This document shows positions 13,101 to 23,908 of a stretch of DNA of 64,000 nt, piece by piece. The notes under the pieces were generated by a model. It had not been told where the DNA came from and made no database searches. It worked only from the letters and a program-made list of their open reading frames with translations. Where the stretch lies: the NCBI GenBank assembly GCA_037367355.1, contig CM074696.1:434001-498000 (forward strand). The letters are read 5' to 3'. A program made the translations under genes and the position numbers. This DNA is from Neoscytalidium dimidiatum. Its lineage: Eukaryota; Ascomycota; Dothideomycetes; Botryosphaeriales; Botryosphaeriaceae. The stretch's first letter is position 1; each line of letters opens with the position of its first letter.

Positions 13101-13439
13101 AATTTCCCTACCCTATGTTTTTTTTTTGTGAGCTACACAACGTCTAAACCCATTTTCTGCACATGACCCTGTCCAGCAGAGCCTCCTCAGTCAACGGTTA
13201 ACAGGACCACCCGCTGCCAAGCGCTGTCATTTGCATCAGTTTCATCTCTACTGAGTAGACCGCCAAGTTCCTCATCCACACGTACCCTCGTTATCTCCGC
13301 CGAAAAGTGTAGGAGAACGCGTCTTCGGCAATACAGCGGCCGCGGACGCGCCTCCCGGAACGCCCCCAGCACCCTTGGACACACGCCGGCGGCTTGTGGT
13401 AGCTTCGGGGGCCCCTCGTTGACGGCTAGCCCTGGCGGC
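10153..13439. other. Gene-poor, AT-richer stretch
   Basis: About 3.3 kb without a recognisable gene. By eye it is clearly richer in A and T than the flanking gene blocks, and frames are short and interrupted. It contains one copy of a dispersed repeat (10447-10570). A few frames of 80-100 codons, for example near 12117-12365 (minus) and 12388-12681 (plus), show no family I recognise. The composition would fit old, mutated transposon sequence, but I see no terminal repeats, reverse transcriptase or transposase motif. Confidence 0.4.
10447..10570 (-). repeat. Dispersed repeat, copy A
   Basis: On the minus strand this stretch matches 37401-37517 (plus) over about 120 bases at roughly 90% by eye; both start at TGTTRTGGCAGGTACGC and end at TTTTGCTCCAACA. 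Both copies can be read as a peptide starting MAGTLSAALAPLGSLAPSLS. The sequence outside the block differs. Its nature is unknown: a piece of a mobile element is the simplest explanation. Confidence 0.7.
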
Positions 13440-13652
13440 CTAGATACGTCCATTCTTGCCGCAGACGTGCACCCCGCCGCGTCTGCGCTGCCAGTCGCCA
13501 CACCTGCTGCAGCGGGCCACGTGTTTGCAGCAGCCATCGGTGGGGATGGGGGAGCCGTTGGCAGGCAGGAGTTGCAGCACCTCGCGGGACACGTGCTGGT
13601 GTTGCAGGGTCGATCGGGCGCTGGAAAGGAGTTGTTCGAGTTCGCGTTGCAT
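13440..13652 (-). CDS. Possible small Cys-rich protein, 70 aa
   Basis: A 70-codon frame with ATG at 13652 and TAG at 13440, no introns. Codons end mostly in C or G, as in the real genes of the window. It reads MQRELEQLLSSARSTLQ at the start and ends with a Cys/His-rich part (CCKHVARCSRCGDW and a later Cys). No family is recognised and no signal peptide is seen. Overlapping frames exist on both strands in this GC-rich island (13187-13903), so it may be chance. Confidence 0.25.
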   Translation of the reverse strand: MQRELEQLLSSARSTLQHQHVSREVLQLLPANGSPIPTDGCCKHVARCSRCGDWQRRRGGVHVCGKNGRI

Positions 13653-15463
13653 GGTGTGGCGCTGCGTGGAGGGGCACGCGTCTGGTTGGTGTTGTTGTGG
13701 AGAGCGGAGAGGACGCGGAGGGCGCGGTGCCAGATTTGTTGGACGGATCTCGGTCCCCGAGAGAAGGAGAGTATCTGATGGACCTGTGAATAAATTTTTT
13801 TGGGGGGAAAGACGCACCAGTTTTTATATGCCTTGCGGATCCATTTCGGGTGTAATGCGGCCGGCGGGCGAGGGTTACTCGTTGCACGGGAGACGGCCTT
13901 CATACATGACTCTCATGCGGATGACGTATTCCGAAGGTGAGGTTGAGACGGTCTGTGTAGTTCTCGGAAAGACAGAAACAGACATAGTGCTCGGTGTCGC
14001 GGCAGTCCGGATGACCAACAAGGGTGTCCCCCCAGCCAAGGTATATCAGGGCTGTATGGCCACTAATGTCTGAGGAACGGCCCGAAGGTGAGGCAGATGG
14101 CGTTGATCACCCCCTTGAGTCTGCATCTCTAGATTGTTTTATCCCCGGTCGTTCTTGCCTTCCGCTCGCCGGTGGCGGTGTTCGCGTCCGGATATCTGGG
14201 ATCGTGTATCATCGGTCGCGGAACCGGGAAGGCGCATTTCGGTACGCGAAATGATCATTTACTTCGTTCAGGGGAGAAGTCAGAGATGGCATCACAGAAG
14301 AGTCTAGGTGAAGTTTCGTATGATGCGCGTCGTGCCGTGTGGTGGCGCGATGATGGCCAAGGTGGTGGTCATGGCGTATATACGGGCGGAGGCCGCCACC
14401 AGGACCAGCATGGGTATGACCGCTGGGGATCTGCGACTTGAAAGCCTTTACAGGTAGAGAAATCGACAAAAATGGACAGGAAATCGCATGTTACTCCCAT
14501 ATACGTCAGTGTTTCCTCAACCGTGAAACCTTAGTATATTTGGCTTCATAATCCTCCGATGCAATCCCCTGTTAGCTGGAAAGCTGTCGAAGAATACGGG
14601 CAACTGATTACTTGGCTGGAATATGGGTGAATTAAGCTATGAACGTCTGCTGGAGTACTTCGGAGCCGTGCCTTGTTGACAGGACACGCGCAAGTTTTGA
14701 GGAGGGAAGACTGTGCTAAATCTCCACTCACTGACCGCGCTTGTTCAGATGAATTTTCTCTGTGGCAGTTCTCTACAGATATGCGGAGAATTTCTGCCAG
14801 CAATCGGTGGGATTTCTGGTGAGTGACTATCTAGCTCGAGATTAGATAGGGGCCAAAAGAAAAGGGGCAAAAAAGAAAGAGAGAGACAGAGAAAGAGAGA
14901 GAGAGATGGAAGAAAGCCAAAATTCGTTAAATAAAATGGCTCATATTGAGCACATCGGTGGCATTCTAGCTAACTTATGAGGCTTTCCAATGATTATCGA
15001 AGCTGTCAGGTGGCCTGGCATCTACGCGCCGAGGCTGCGGCACGGTTAGCGACGCGTAAATATAGACAGGCGACAGGCCGCAAGGCAGACTCCAAACAAA
15101 ACCTGCGAACGCCGAGGCGCAGCCAGCGATACTCCATTTTCTTATTGGATCATGCGCATCACGTCTAGCCTCAGGTCGTGGTAGCCTGCGGAACAAGAAA
15201 AATGTGCCTGGTATGGGTGGTGGCTATGTCGGTACCGGCAACGACTTTCAGCTGGCAGACAGACGCGACGGCTTTCTGGACTTTGGAATACAGAAGTCAT
15301 GTTGCTCCTACCAACTCGGATCTCCATAGATCATTCTCAAACGTCTCTTCTTCGTGAAGATTCGGAGTGTATCGGATTCCCGCCGGTTTGCGCGTACGAA
15401 TTTATTATTTTTTTTCCATATCTCTTCCTCCGCACCACTGCTTAGCCTGGCCGACCCGCTGAT
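13653..15463. other. Intergenic gap with GA-rich tract
   Basis: No gene is recognised. A purine-rich simple tract of GA and GAAA units lies at about 14870-14907. The right end is the 3' flank of the NCS1 permease gene. Confidence 0.45.
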
Positions 15464-17134
15464 TCACAACAGTTTCTCAGGTTCCGCCCGCACCCTACTC
15501 GCGTCCTTCTCATCCCGCCCTTCCGACAGGTTCTCTCTCACTTCCGATGCCTCTCCCTCATCATACGCGTAAATCGTACACGGTACGAGGCTCTCCCTCG
15601 CCGGGAACGCGGCGCTCAGCGTCACGTAAACAAACGCCGCCAACCCGAACCCGACCAAATAGTTCATATAATAGACATACACCGCGCCTCCGATGTCCAA
15701 GCTCGGCGTCACGTCGTGCGCCAGCCCGGGCAGATTCGGCGCCACGGCCACCAGCAGCGCGGCCACAGCCCGCCAGTTCGCGCCGCGCCAATACTCGTAC
15801 CGGCCGTGCGGATCGTACAGCGCGGGCACGTCGATGGCGCGGCGCTTGACGACGAAGTAGTCGGAGACGAGCACGGCGGCGACGGGCGCGAGGAAGACGG
15901 CGAGCGCGCTGACGAACGTGACCAGCTGCGGCGCGGAGCCCGAGATCTTCCACGGCACCATGACCCAGCCGCCGACGAGCGTGCCCAGCAGCGCGCCGCG
16001 CCGGATGTTGACGTACCGCGGGAACAGCCCGGACAGGTCGTTGGACAGCGACACGATGTTGGCCGACATGTTGATGCCGATCTGCGCGAGGCAGAAGGAG
16101 AGGCCCGCGAACGCGGTGGCCGCGCGCCCGCCCGCCGTGGCCTGCCAGTGCGTGAAGAGCTCCGCCGGCGACCAGATGAAGGTGCCGTAGACGATTTTGG
16201 AGGCGCTGCAGGCGATCATGCCCATCGCGCCGATGTAGAGGCCGACGAGCGGGAGGCTGGCTGCTTGGATGGCCTGGTGGCGTGGCGATTTCACGTAGCG
16301 CGATACGTCCGCGATGTTGGTCGCCATCGTCGCCCAGCCGCAGACCGTCTGGAAGAGCATGTACACGGTCAGCCAGGCTCGCTCGCCACCGGCGACGGTG
16401 GGGGTCTGCTCGAATATCTCGCCCGTCGTGCCGGCGCGGTGGACCAGGTACCCGACGATGCCAAGGGAGGTGGCCAGCATGAGGGCTGCTTTGGTGTAGA
16501 AGAACCACGTCATCTTGTGCGGTGGGATCAGAACGAAGGGGAGTTGCAGCAGCCAGAAGATGAGGTGGGCTACCAGCGTCTTGGTGTCGATGTCTTGCGA
16601 GGCCGGGATGTGGTTGGGGAGGCGCCCGAAGGACGGCCAGATCGCTGTCAGGACTTGCGCCATGACCTGCGATCCGCTGTATGTCTGGAGCGCGTGCCAG
16701 AAGAGCGCGGTGGCAATGCGAATGCCTACGACACCTTTGGCTGCTTGGTATCCAAAACTGCTGCGGGCCTGGACGGGAAAGGGGACACGCAGCCGGGTGC
16801 CGATGTGGCCGTTGAGCACGACAGGGATGGCGATGAGGAAGTCCCCAACGAAGGTGCACCAGATGGCTTCCTTGTATGTCAGGCCGATCTTGATGATGGT
16901 TGCCATCGACTCCCATCCCTGGATGGTGAGAATGTCCGAGAACCAGTAGAAAATGAGCGTCCATGCCTTCCAAGTCTGCTTCTCTTTCGGAGTCGGATCA
17001 GTGTCGGCATTGGAAAATGCGCCTTTGGGAGCCAGCGAGCTCGGTTCGACCTCAAGTTCCCATGCTTTTGTGGACGTGAGCCGCTGCTTGACCGTCTCTC
17101 GAGACGGTATCCTCTTCCGAATTGCGCCCGCCAT
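15464..17134 (-). CDS. NCS1-family nucleobase/allantoin-type permease
   Basis: Plasma-membrane symporter of the nucleobase:cation symporter-1 family (uracil, uridine, allantoin, thiamine and related substrates); the substrate cannot be decided from sequence alone. A single exon gives 556 residues, usual for the family. The start was placed at ATG 17134 (MAGAIRKRIPSRET); the frame continues 15 codons upstream only to a TTG. About 12 hydrophobic helices begin at TWKAWTLIFYWFSD. Family-like features are the first-helix region IQGWESMATIIKIGLTY, the loop LNGHIGTRLRVPFPVQAR and SSFGYQ, the stretch WATMATNIADVSRYVKSPR, and GINMSANIVSLSNDLSGL. A hydrophilic charged C-terminal tail follows the last helix, as in fungal Fur-type permeases where it carries sorting signals. 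GATA-type sites upstream suggest nitrogen control. Confidence 0.92.
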   Translation of the reverse strand: MAGAIRKRIPSRETVKQRLTSTKAWELEVEPSSLAPKGAFSNADTDPTPKEKQTWKAWTLIFYWFSDILTIQGWESMATIIKIGLTYKEAIWCTFVGDFLIAIPVVLNGHIGTRLRVPFPVQARSSFGYQAAKGVVGIRIATALFWHALQTYSGSQVMAQVLTAIWPSFGRLPNHIPASQDIDTKTLVAHLIFWLLQLPFVLIPPHKMTWFFYTKAALMLATSLGIVGYLVHRAGTTGEIFEQTPTVAGGERAWLTVYMLFQTVCGWATMATNIADVSRYVKSPRHQAIQAASLPLVGLYIGAMGMIACSASKIVYGTFIWSPAELFTHWQATAGGRAATAFAGLSFCLAQIGINMSANIVSLSNDLSGLFPRYVNIRRGALLGTLVGGWVMVPWKISGSAPQLVTFVSALAVFLAPVAAVLVSDYFVVKRRAIDVPALYDPHGRYEYWRGANWRAVAALLVAVAPNLPGLAHDVTPSLDIGGAVYVYYMNYLVGFGLAAFVYVTLSAAFPARESLVPCTIYAYDEGEASEVRENLSEGRDEKDASRVRAEPEKLL

Positions 17135-17221
17135 GTTTGCTTGTGTTGAGATGACGTTGGGAGATACGTGGCTGGACAACCGCCTTCGACCAGGATTTAT
17201 GCCATCGGGCCCGCAAAAACC

Positions 17222-17318
17222 CTATCTCGCTGGGTGGGGGCATCGTCGTGGCGAAAGAGGAGAAGGCACAAAGATTAGATAGGTACAATCCTACAATGCC
17301 TGCGGGCTATACTTATCG
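17222..17318. promoter_or_regulatory. Three GATA-factor-type sites upstream of the permease
   Basis: Matches to HGATAR, the site of AreA/NIT2 nitrogen regulators, occur at 17222-17227 (minus), 17278-17283 (plus) and 17313-17318 (minus), about 90-185 bases before the permease ATG. Chance would give roughly half a site in this length. Many nucleobase and allantoin permease genes are under such control, but binding here is inference. Confidence 0.35.
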
Positions 17319-17953
17319 GCCCTTCGGAGGGCGGGGATCCTTGCATTACTTTCAATTTTCTTCCAGCAGTAACGAAAATGATTTTCTGAGTCGTGGTTCC
17401 GATTAGCGTCTAAGTATGTAAACGAGCGCGATACCAGATCAGGCACGGAGCGACGATTCAAAAGTGGGAGGGAAGGACCTCACAGTCTCGTCTGACTGGG
17501 CTTGGCAAAAACCACTCTTATTATCTAAGAAATGAGAGGCAACTTCCACGAATTCTTTGAGCTGCATATCTACAGTCTATTTTTTCTTTTCGCAATGCAT
17601 GCCCTCGTAACACAGATACGCTTTCGGCCTGGCTATATCTCCGTTTGGGCAATACTGTCAGAATGACACTTGGAACATTGTGCCATAAGTGTACGATCAG
17701 TTCTAGCCGCTAGGTCTATCCATAATAGTGTCTCAAAGGCTCCAAGGTATTGCAAAAGGACTGAGCCAGTACCCTGGCTGCAAACGGCTCATCACGTCGT
17801 TGACTTGCAACTGAGTTGCTGTCCATGGTCCTTGGTTTTGGCCCTCGCTTGGCTGCAAAATGTCTCTTTGCTCCTGAGCTGAATTACTTTCACATCATTT
17901 TTGAATGTCCATGGATCAACTTTAGGGTTTTCAGAATACTCACAGGAGACGTC
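17319..17953. other. Intergenic gap
   Basis: Distal promoter of the permease gene and 3' flank of the regulator relic. Nothing else is recognised. Confidence 0.45.
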
Positions 17954-19121
17954 TCAACGCAGGCTCGGCTTTAGCGCAGATACGGCTGCGTGGGAGCTGC
18001 CTATTCCTTGGCTGTACCACCTGTACGGTGCAAAATGCGCCGACTGGTCGGACGTCCGGTACAGTTCCAGCATGGCTCGGGCAGCTTTTATGCACTTATT
18101 CCGAAATTCCTTGACTTGCTCCCATGTAGTGCAGACACCGGGGTTGATAAATGGTGGCTGTACCCTTCGAGGATGTGTAATTTCAGCATATGATATGCTA
18201 GGAAGTCGTGCGCCTAAATGTCTGCCAAGTAGCGTATATTCCACATCTCGCGTTCTCGATCGACTTCTTGCTCCAACTCCGTGACTGTATATGTTGACGA
18301 ATTATGTGGACCGCAAAGTTTTTTGCATATTTTGGAGCAGATACCGTACAACCGGAATTCAAGCAGCACATAAGTTATCTGCGTTGCTCGTGGAGAGTCT
18401 TGTTGCAGTACACTTGCGGCTGTGAGGTTATCATCATCGACATTAGCAGGAAGCCAGACTGAATATTGAATCCTCCACACGCCAAAGCTGCCTGACGAAA
18501 TTTTTTGTATCGTGTACAGCATCAGAAGATCTACCGAACTCCGCCGCATGTTTTCGCAGTTCAAGACGCTGAGGTTGAAGTGCTCCGGAGGAGTACAGAA
18601 AGCTGCGCCAAAAGGATTATCGGCATCGCTCCCATTAGAAAGAAATATCTTTCCAACTGGTCATTGCCTCTGTCAATTCAGAATTGTCGAGGACTGAGTC
18701 CCAGCTCGAGCAAGCTGGCTGTGAGCGCACGTGACCGGACTCTGATATGATCAGACGATCACCGGCAATATGGACAGAGTCATTTCCATCAGGGTAGCTA
18801 TCACTTGGTGGCATCTGCAGAGATGTCGGGACATCAGCCGGTAACGAAGTTGCAGCTATATCCGTTGGACTCGGAAGTTGTCAATCGGCAATGCGGGCGC
18901 GAAGCAAGTTTTCCAATTCCTTCACCCAATCAGCAAGATCTCGGTAAAAGTCTGGGCTGATGCAGTGCCATTCTATTCGCATGACTGTGTGCAGATTCTC
19001 GGGAGGAATAGATGCATTCCGATGGTGGAATCCCTCAGCAGATACAAGTGGAGCACGGCCTTGGTTTGGTACGGGGGCAGCGGATTTTGCGCTGCCGGCA
19101 TGGTACGCAGCTGATGGGCAT
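17954..19121 (-). pseudogene. Decayed Zn2Cys6 transcription factor
   Basis: Relic of a fungal Zn(II)2Cys6 regulator. From ATG 19121 the frame reads MPISCVPCRQRKIRC, a good first half of the zinc cluster (C-x2-C-x6-C); the second half (KPRPCSTC) follows in another frame after an apparent 2-base shift. Next comes the usual linker segment with DWVKELENLLRARIAD, then parts of the fungal-specific transcription factor domain: NCENMRRSSVDLLMLYT, YSVWLPANVDDDNL, YVLLEFRLYGICSKICKKL, ELEQEVDRE, and finally AARAMLELYRTSDQ with FAPYRWYSQGIGSSHAA, ending at 17954. The pieces occupy at least three frames with stops between, so no full protein can be made. It lies between the permease and the FAH fragment on the same strand, which suggests it once regulated that small group of genes. 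Confidence 0.75.
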
Positions 19122-19300
19122 TCACTTCCTTTACAGCGTCGGTGCGGACATGGCGGAGGTATGAGGTGCAATCGGGGAGAGGATGCGGCTGGCTGGTGTA
19201 ATGTCATACTGCGGACAAGGCGGAGAAGCCGCGCGGGGGGCCCCCGCCGCGGGGGGTGTGGGGTTTCAACAGGCGGGAAGTCATTCGGTTATTCGGTCAC

Positions 19301-19645
19301 CTACCCGGAACCACGGAGGGCGCAGCTTTTGGGAGTGCTGGTGGTGTTTGTGAGGGGGATGGTGGAGGCGTGCAGGTCGGGCGTGGGGGGAGGAGAGGAG
19401 AAGACGACGTTGCGGAGTGTGCCAAGGCCGGTGATGGTAATGGCTGCTTTGTTGCCGGGTTTGAGGAAAACCGGGGGCTGCATGCCGATGGCCACGCCGG
19501 CAGGCATGCCTGTGGCGAGTACGTCAGTAGGCTGGAGCGTTTGGCCTTCGGATATGGTTGCGATGAGTTTGGGAATCGAGAAGATTAATTCCGAGCTAGT
19601 GGCGTCTTGCCTCTTTTCCCCCTTGAGACACGTCTTAAATCTCGC
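19301..19645 (-). pseudogene. C-terminal fragment of a fumarylacetoacetate hydrolase family protein
   Basis: The minus frame, open between stops at 19648 and 19301, reads as the end of an FAH-family hydrolase: QDATSSELIFSIPKLIA, GQTLQPTDVLATGMPAGVAI, PPVFLKPGNKAAITITGLG, TLRN. This matches the last third of the FAH fold, which cleaves C-C bonds in acylpyruvates and related diketo acids. The N-terminal part with the metal-binding residues is not found upstream and a TAG closes the frame at 19646-19648. The protein would also run about 30 residues past the normal end. It is therefore a truncated remnant. It sits between the regulator relic and the amidohydrolase, both on the same strand. Confidence 0.75.
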
Positions 19646-20175
19646 CTAGAGCATTGATACCTGCAGATCACGTGTGCTTACGCAACAAGACGCATCTTCA
19701 AGTTAGTCTCAGCCTCGCGTTTCTCTTCAAAGTGAAACACCCTACCTCCTTTCCCACGCAGCTTTCAAGATTTAGCTCAGTGAAATATTAGCATGTAGGA
19801 CCAATAACGGCGACCGATAATAGCTCGGATAGGAGTACTCATCTAAGATAAGGGATGCGCCTCGAATAGTTTTAAGAGACTCCTGATTTCCTCGAGCTTT
19901 TTGATCTCTGATCATGCGCTTGCTTGATGACATGGTCAGCGTTTTCGGCTGTGTGAAGATCGATAGCTCTCTTTCGGGTTCAGCCGAGCGGACGGAGCGA
20001 ATGCTCATGTGAGTATCAACTGCTATGTCGTAGACCTATCATGACTTTCATACTCGTAACTATAGAAGCAATGGGTTTGGTACTGAAAAGACAATTCTGG
20101 CAAAGATAAGCTTCGACAAAGTAACGATTCAAACGCCGTAGGAGAGACATGAAAACGGCCGTGAATATCGTAAGG

Positions 20176-21971
20176 TCAATAATTTTTCTGCATAGTTCTC
20201 TTGACCTCTGGAAAATCCTCCGTCATCATGTTTGGAACAATATTATGCTTGTTGTGGTCCTGTCCTGCAATGGGTACAGCTGCAAAATCTCGGACGTATT
20301 CTCGCCTCCCAGCTTTGTGAACGCGACCGTTCATTACAATGATGTTAAGCTTGTCATGATCTTGGAGGACTTTAATATCCTCTAAGGGGTTGCCGTCAAC
20401 AAGGACGCAGTCGGCGTAATAACCGGGAAGTATCTTGCCAAGCTCATCATCTCTCATAAGAAGTTTAGCAACGCCGCTTGTTGCAGCAATCAGGGCCTCA
20501 TGCTCTGTGAATCCGAGTAAACGGACAAAGTGCTCCAAGTCACGAGCATAAGTTCCGTGAGGCGTCCACTGCTACTGTCAGTATTGCTTATTTCCGACCT
20601 ATTCTCTGAGGTCACTCACCGCAAACCCGTAATCGCCTCCTGGCAGAACAACGACGCCGCGGCGGTGCATCTCTCGAAGCCCAGCCACAGCTGTATCAAG
20701 TTCGCGTTGGTATCCAGCCTTTTCAGCTTGGGCATGTGAGTAACCAAACGCCTCAGCCTCGTGCAGGGTCGCTATCAGCCAGTTGATGGCTGGGGCTACT
20801 ACTAGTTGGGTCTTCTTTTCGTCCAGCATTTTCATCCCTAAACCGAAAAAGTAAGTTTTAGTCCCAGCACTTACAAGGTCAACATTCAGCTTTGGTGCTC
20901 ACCTTCATCATCAATGTAAGATGCGTGATAGATAACGTCGACTCCATGCTTGGCGCACATCTTCACCGAGTCTCTGGCACGAGCATGTGCACAAAGTCTC
21001 TTCCCGTGCTTATGTGCTTCATCAACACAGGCCGCTGTTTCCTCGTCAGTGAAATAGCAATCCTGCGCAGATCGAGTTTCCGTGATCTACCAAGAACTGT
21101 CAGTTCGTGGGACACAGCAGTTGTTTCTACTCAGGCGCCTCACCTCCTCTCCAGACATGCTCAGCTTGATATTGTCAACTCCGATGGCGATGTGCTCCCG
21201 GATCACCTCACGCATCTCATCTGGCCCGTCAGCAAAAGCGGAGATGCCAGCCACCAAGTCTCCATCTCTCCTGCACATTTCCTGCCCGTTTGCGAGGTAC
21301 CGAGGTCCAGGGATGTCTCCCGCGTTGATGGCGTCCCGGATGACTACGTCCAGGCGTTTCTTTGCAGAGGCAGCACCAAAAGCCATCGTGTAGCCGGAAT
21401 CGAGGAAACACTGCGCACTCTTCATGGTGAGTAACACATGCTCCTCGACATCAAGTTCACCGAGCCTAGCAAGATCCCCACCTTCACAACCATCAGTCAT
21501 GGGAAGGTTTCTGGACGTTGCCAGTTGGCACTTACCGTTCCAAGTGAAGTGTGCGTGCGCATCGCCCAGGCCAGACATCAACGTGCGGCCATTACCCTGG
21601 AACACTCGGACCTTCGGGTTTCCGATAAGCTCCTCTCTGTTCGGTACCAAACCAACCTTTACTATACGTTCGCCTAAGGAAAATGCATGAGCTGATGTTG
21701 GCTATGCGGTGAAACTGCAAATACCCTTGATCAAGACGTCCCCGCGGTATGGCTCGCGCCCGGTTGAATCGAAGATGTTTACATCAGCGAACAGTATCAG
21801 TGATTCTGGATGAGTCCCCAGAACCTCATATCTCTTGGGCTTTAGAGAGGGATCGAAGTCCAGGTCGGCGATGGGGCCAACGTTACGAGGGAAGCCCTGG
21901 TACCTCTCGGGCTCATTCTTTGTGTCTGTTGGCCATGAGATCGTTGATTCCGGAGCAGCCGATGGAGCCAT
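20176..21971 (-). CDS. Amidohydrolase family protein (imidazolonepropionase-like)
   Basis: Metal-dependent hydrolase of the amidohydrolase superfamily, cytosolic (no signal peptide); substrate unknown. Six exons, 21971-21725, 21673-21536, 21481-21144, 21086-20903, 20837-20620 and 20568-20176, close in phase and give 505 residues. The metal-binding HxH is in GDAHAHFTWNG (residues about 122 and 124). Later parts typical of this fungal family are EEHVLLTMKSAQCFLDSGYT, AINAGDIPGPRYLANGQEM, DNIKLSMSGEE (Lys strand), CAHARARDSVKMCAKHGVD with IYHASYIDD, and LPGGDYGFAW near the last catalytic Asp. The end GYYADCVLVDGNPLEDI is the usual beta-sandwich return. The second intron (21535-21482, 54 nt) is a multiple of three without stops. 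Neighbours (FAH fragment, regulator relic, NCS1 permease) suggest a role in catabolism of a nitrogen heterocycle or amide; this is inference. Confidence 0.9.
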
Positions 21972-23908
21972 GATTCGTCACAAACTAAATGCTCCCAAAA
22001 GATGGAATTGTAAGAATGTTGTGCTACAGCGAGGTGTTGAGTGCGACCTTACTCTCATCCGAAAATGCAAATAGTCTAGTCTCGCATGCGGGGTAAGGTT
22101 TGACGAAGCAGTAAGCCCGCCCTTCTCCGCCATCTCCGCACTGAAAGTAGACAAGGTTGCCATACAAGTCGAGGAAAATGATGCAGATCATTCAGTCGAT
22201 CATTCGATATTGAGCTGGCCGTGCTTCTGATGGCGGAGACGTAACCCCGCTAATCCCCGCGGGTTGCTAACGCAGCCTTGGGGAGACCTCATTGGCTGTC
22301 CGCGTTGAAAAGCTGTAATCTTTCAGCCCTACGGACTCAAGTGCCTGTCATCACGTTGTAAATATAGCTGCAGGGGTATGAAACGCCAAAATCTTTGCTT
22401 GGGTAATCCTTTATGGCAATGGCAGGAAGTAATCCTGCTGTTGCTACTGTCACATTGCATGTATATCAACAGATGCGGCGTATTACAGAAGCAAGCTTTG
22501 TAGCATTCCTTTGACTGTCGTGTTCCAGCAAGTCTCAGCCCTTTCCCGGTGTGAAGGGCGGCCCTATGGCGGGCAGGCCGGTGCGGGCGGATTCTGCTGA
22601 GCATGGATGTTTGACACGGCAAAGCAAGTATACGAGTGGTTAAGGGCCAGCTCCGTAACCTCCCTGCCTGCTGTGCTAATTATACACCTCGTCTGACGTG
22701 GAAAATGTCCGTGTGTCTTCCAGTTTGGTACTGGGCGAGTATTTTGCTCCTGCAGATTACTCCAACTGCGTTCCCCGTGATCTCCGCGAAATCACCGCAC
22801 GCGACCCCCACATCGAGTTGGCTCCACGTCTGGCAACGACATTGTCAGCACTATCTCGACGTATCACGGTCGACCTCATGCTAAAAAAAAAAAAAGAAAA
22901 AAGCAGGAGTGGTGCGGAGAATTTCCACCACCCAAAACCTATACCCACTACATCAGAGCCGTCATTCGACAATTGATTCTAACCATCCGACCGTTCGACG
23001 AGGTATCTGAAGCGTATTCTTATCTGCGGCTTGCGCCAACGGCTATTGTACCAAGGGTCGGCCACCGACCTTGCAGCTTCGCCGGATCACGCTCTGAATT
23101 GCCTTGTCTCTGACGCATATCGGCCGGGGTCATCTGGTTCTTGTGCATTGGTGCAAATAGCGTCCGTGGCTTATTTCCGCTCAGAAAAATGTTTACTAAA
23201 AGAGAAAACGTTGGAGGTCGGAGAGAAGAAACGGGAAGAGCCCTGCAGGTTCTCCACTGCACAAGCCGAAAATTGGAGAGAAAGAAGGGGTCTAGATTGC
23301 GGGACTGGATGGTCTGCGACGACGGTCGCACAGTACAGCGATGACGTCTGCCACGGCAGCGCAGTACGCAGCCAGATCGAATAACCTTCTCCCGATTTCC
23401 ATGGCGCACCGCCCAGTTCCGAGATCTTCCCGAAACCGTGCGACGACACACTCGAATCTCGACTCGGACCGAATGTGGTAAAGCTCTTTCTGAGCACAGG
23501 CACCTGCGACTAGTCGTTCACTTCTGATTACTATCACTCTTGAAGCCTCAAAATTACCAAGCATGCCGTGCCGGAGGTCCACCCGTCCAGGTACAGGTGC
23601 GTTTGATTGGCTGATATGCTCCTGTCTTCCCAGCAGTGGTGCGTCAATGCTCTTTCACTCGTTCTGATCACTATTCCTTGTTTTCTCGTTGCTTATTCTC
23701 TGATGATGGCATACGCCCTATGCCGTTAAATTTTCTTCACCCAACAATGCCGACAAGGCAAAATTGCCGATACGCCCTGCCACGTGGTGGCTTGAAACGT
23801 CCGTGCCCACCTATCTCCAAACGATGACTGAGCATCTCTCGCGGTGTTGAAGCCGATGGCAAATCGCCTGAGCATTGCTCCACAAGAAGATCGTAGAAGC
23901 AAGCAAAG
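21972..23908. other. Divergent promoter region
   Basis: About 2 kb between the amidohydrolase (minus) and the Old Yellow Enzyme gene (plus). It should contain both promoters. An A-rich run lies at about 22882-22894. No gene or family motif is seen in either strand. Confidence 0.5.

Noticed and set aside
14870..14907. GA-rich tract considered as a functional regulatory element
   Set aside because: It lies over 500 bases from the nearest gene end and looks like an ordinary simple repeat.
15716..17149. 477-codon plus frame opposite the NCS1 permease
   Set aside because: Antisense shadow of a GC-rich membrane protein gene; low-complexity Arg/Ala/Glu translation with no motif.
17135..17179. Permease start 15 codons upstream
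   Set aside because: The upstream start would be TTG; the first ATG at 17134 begins the usual N-terminal peptide.
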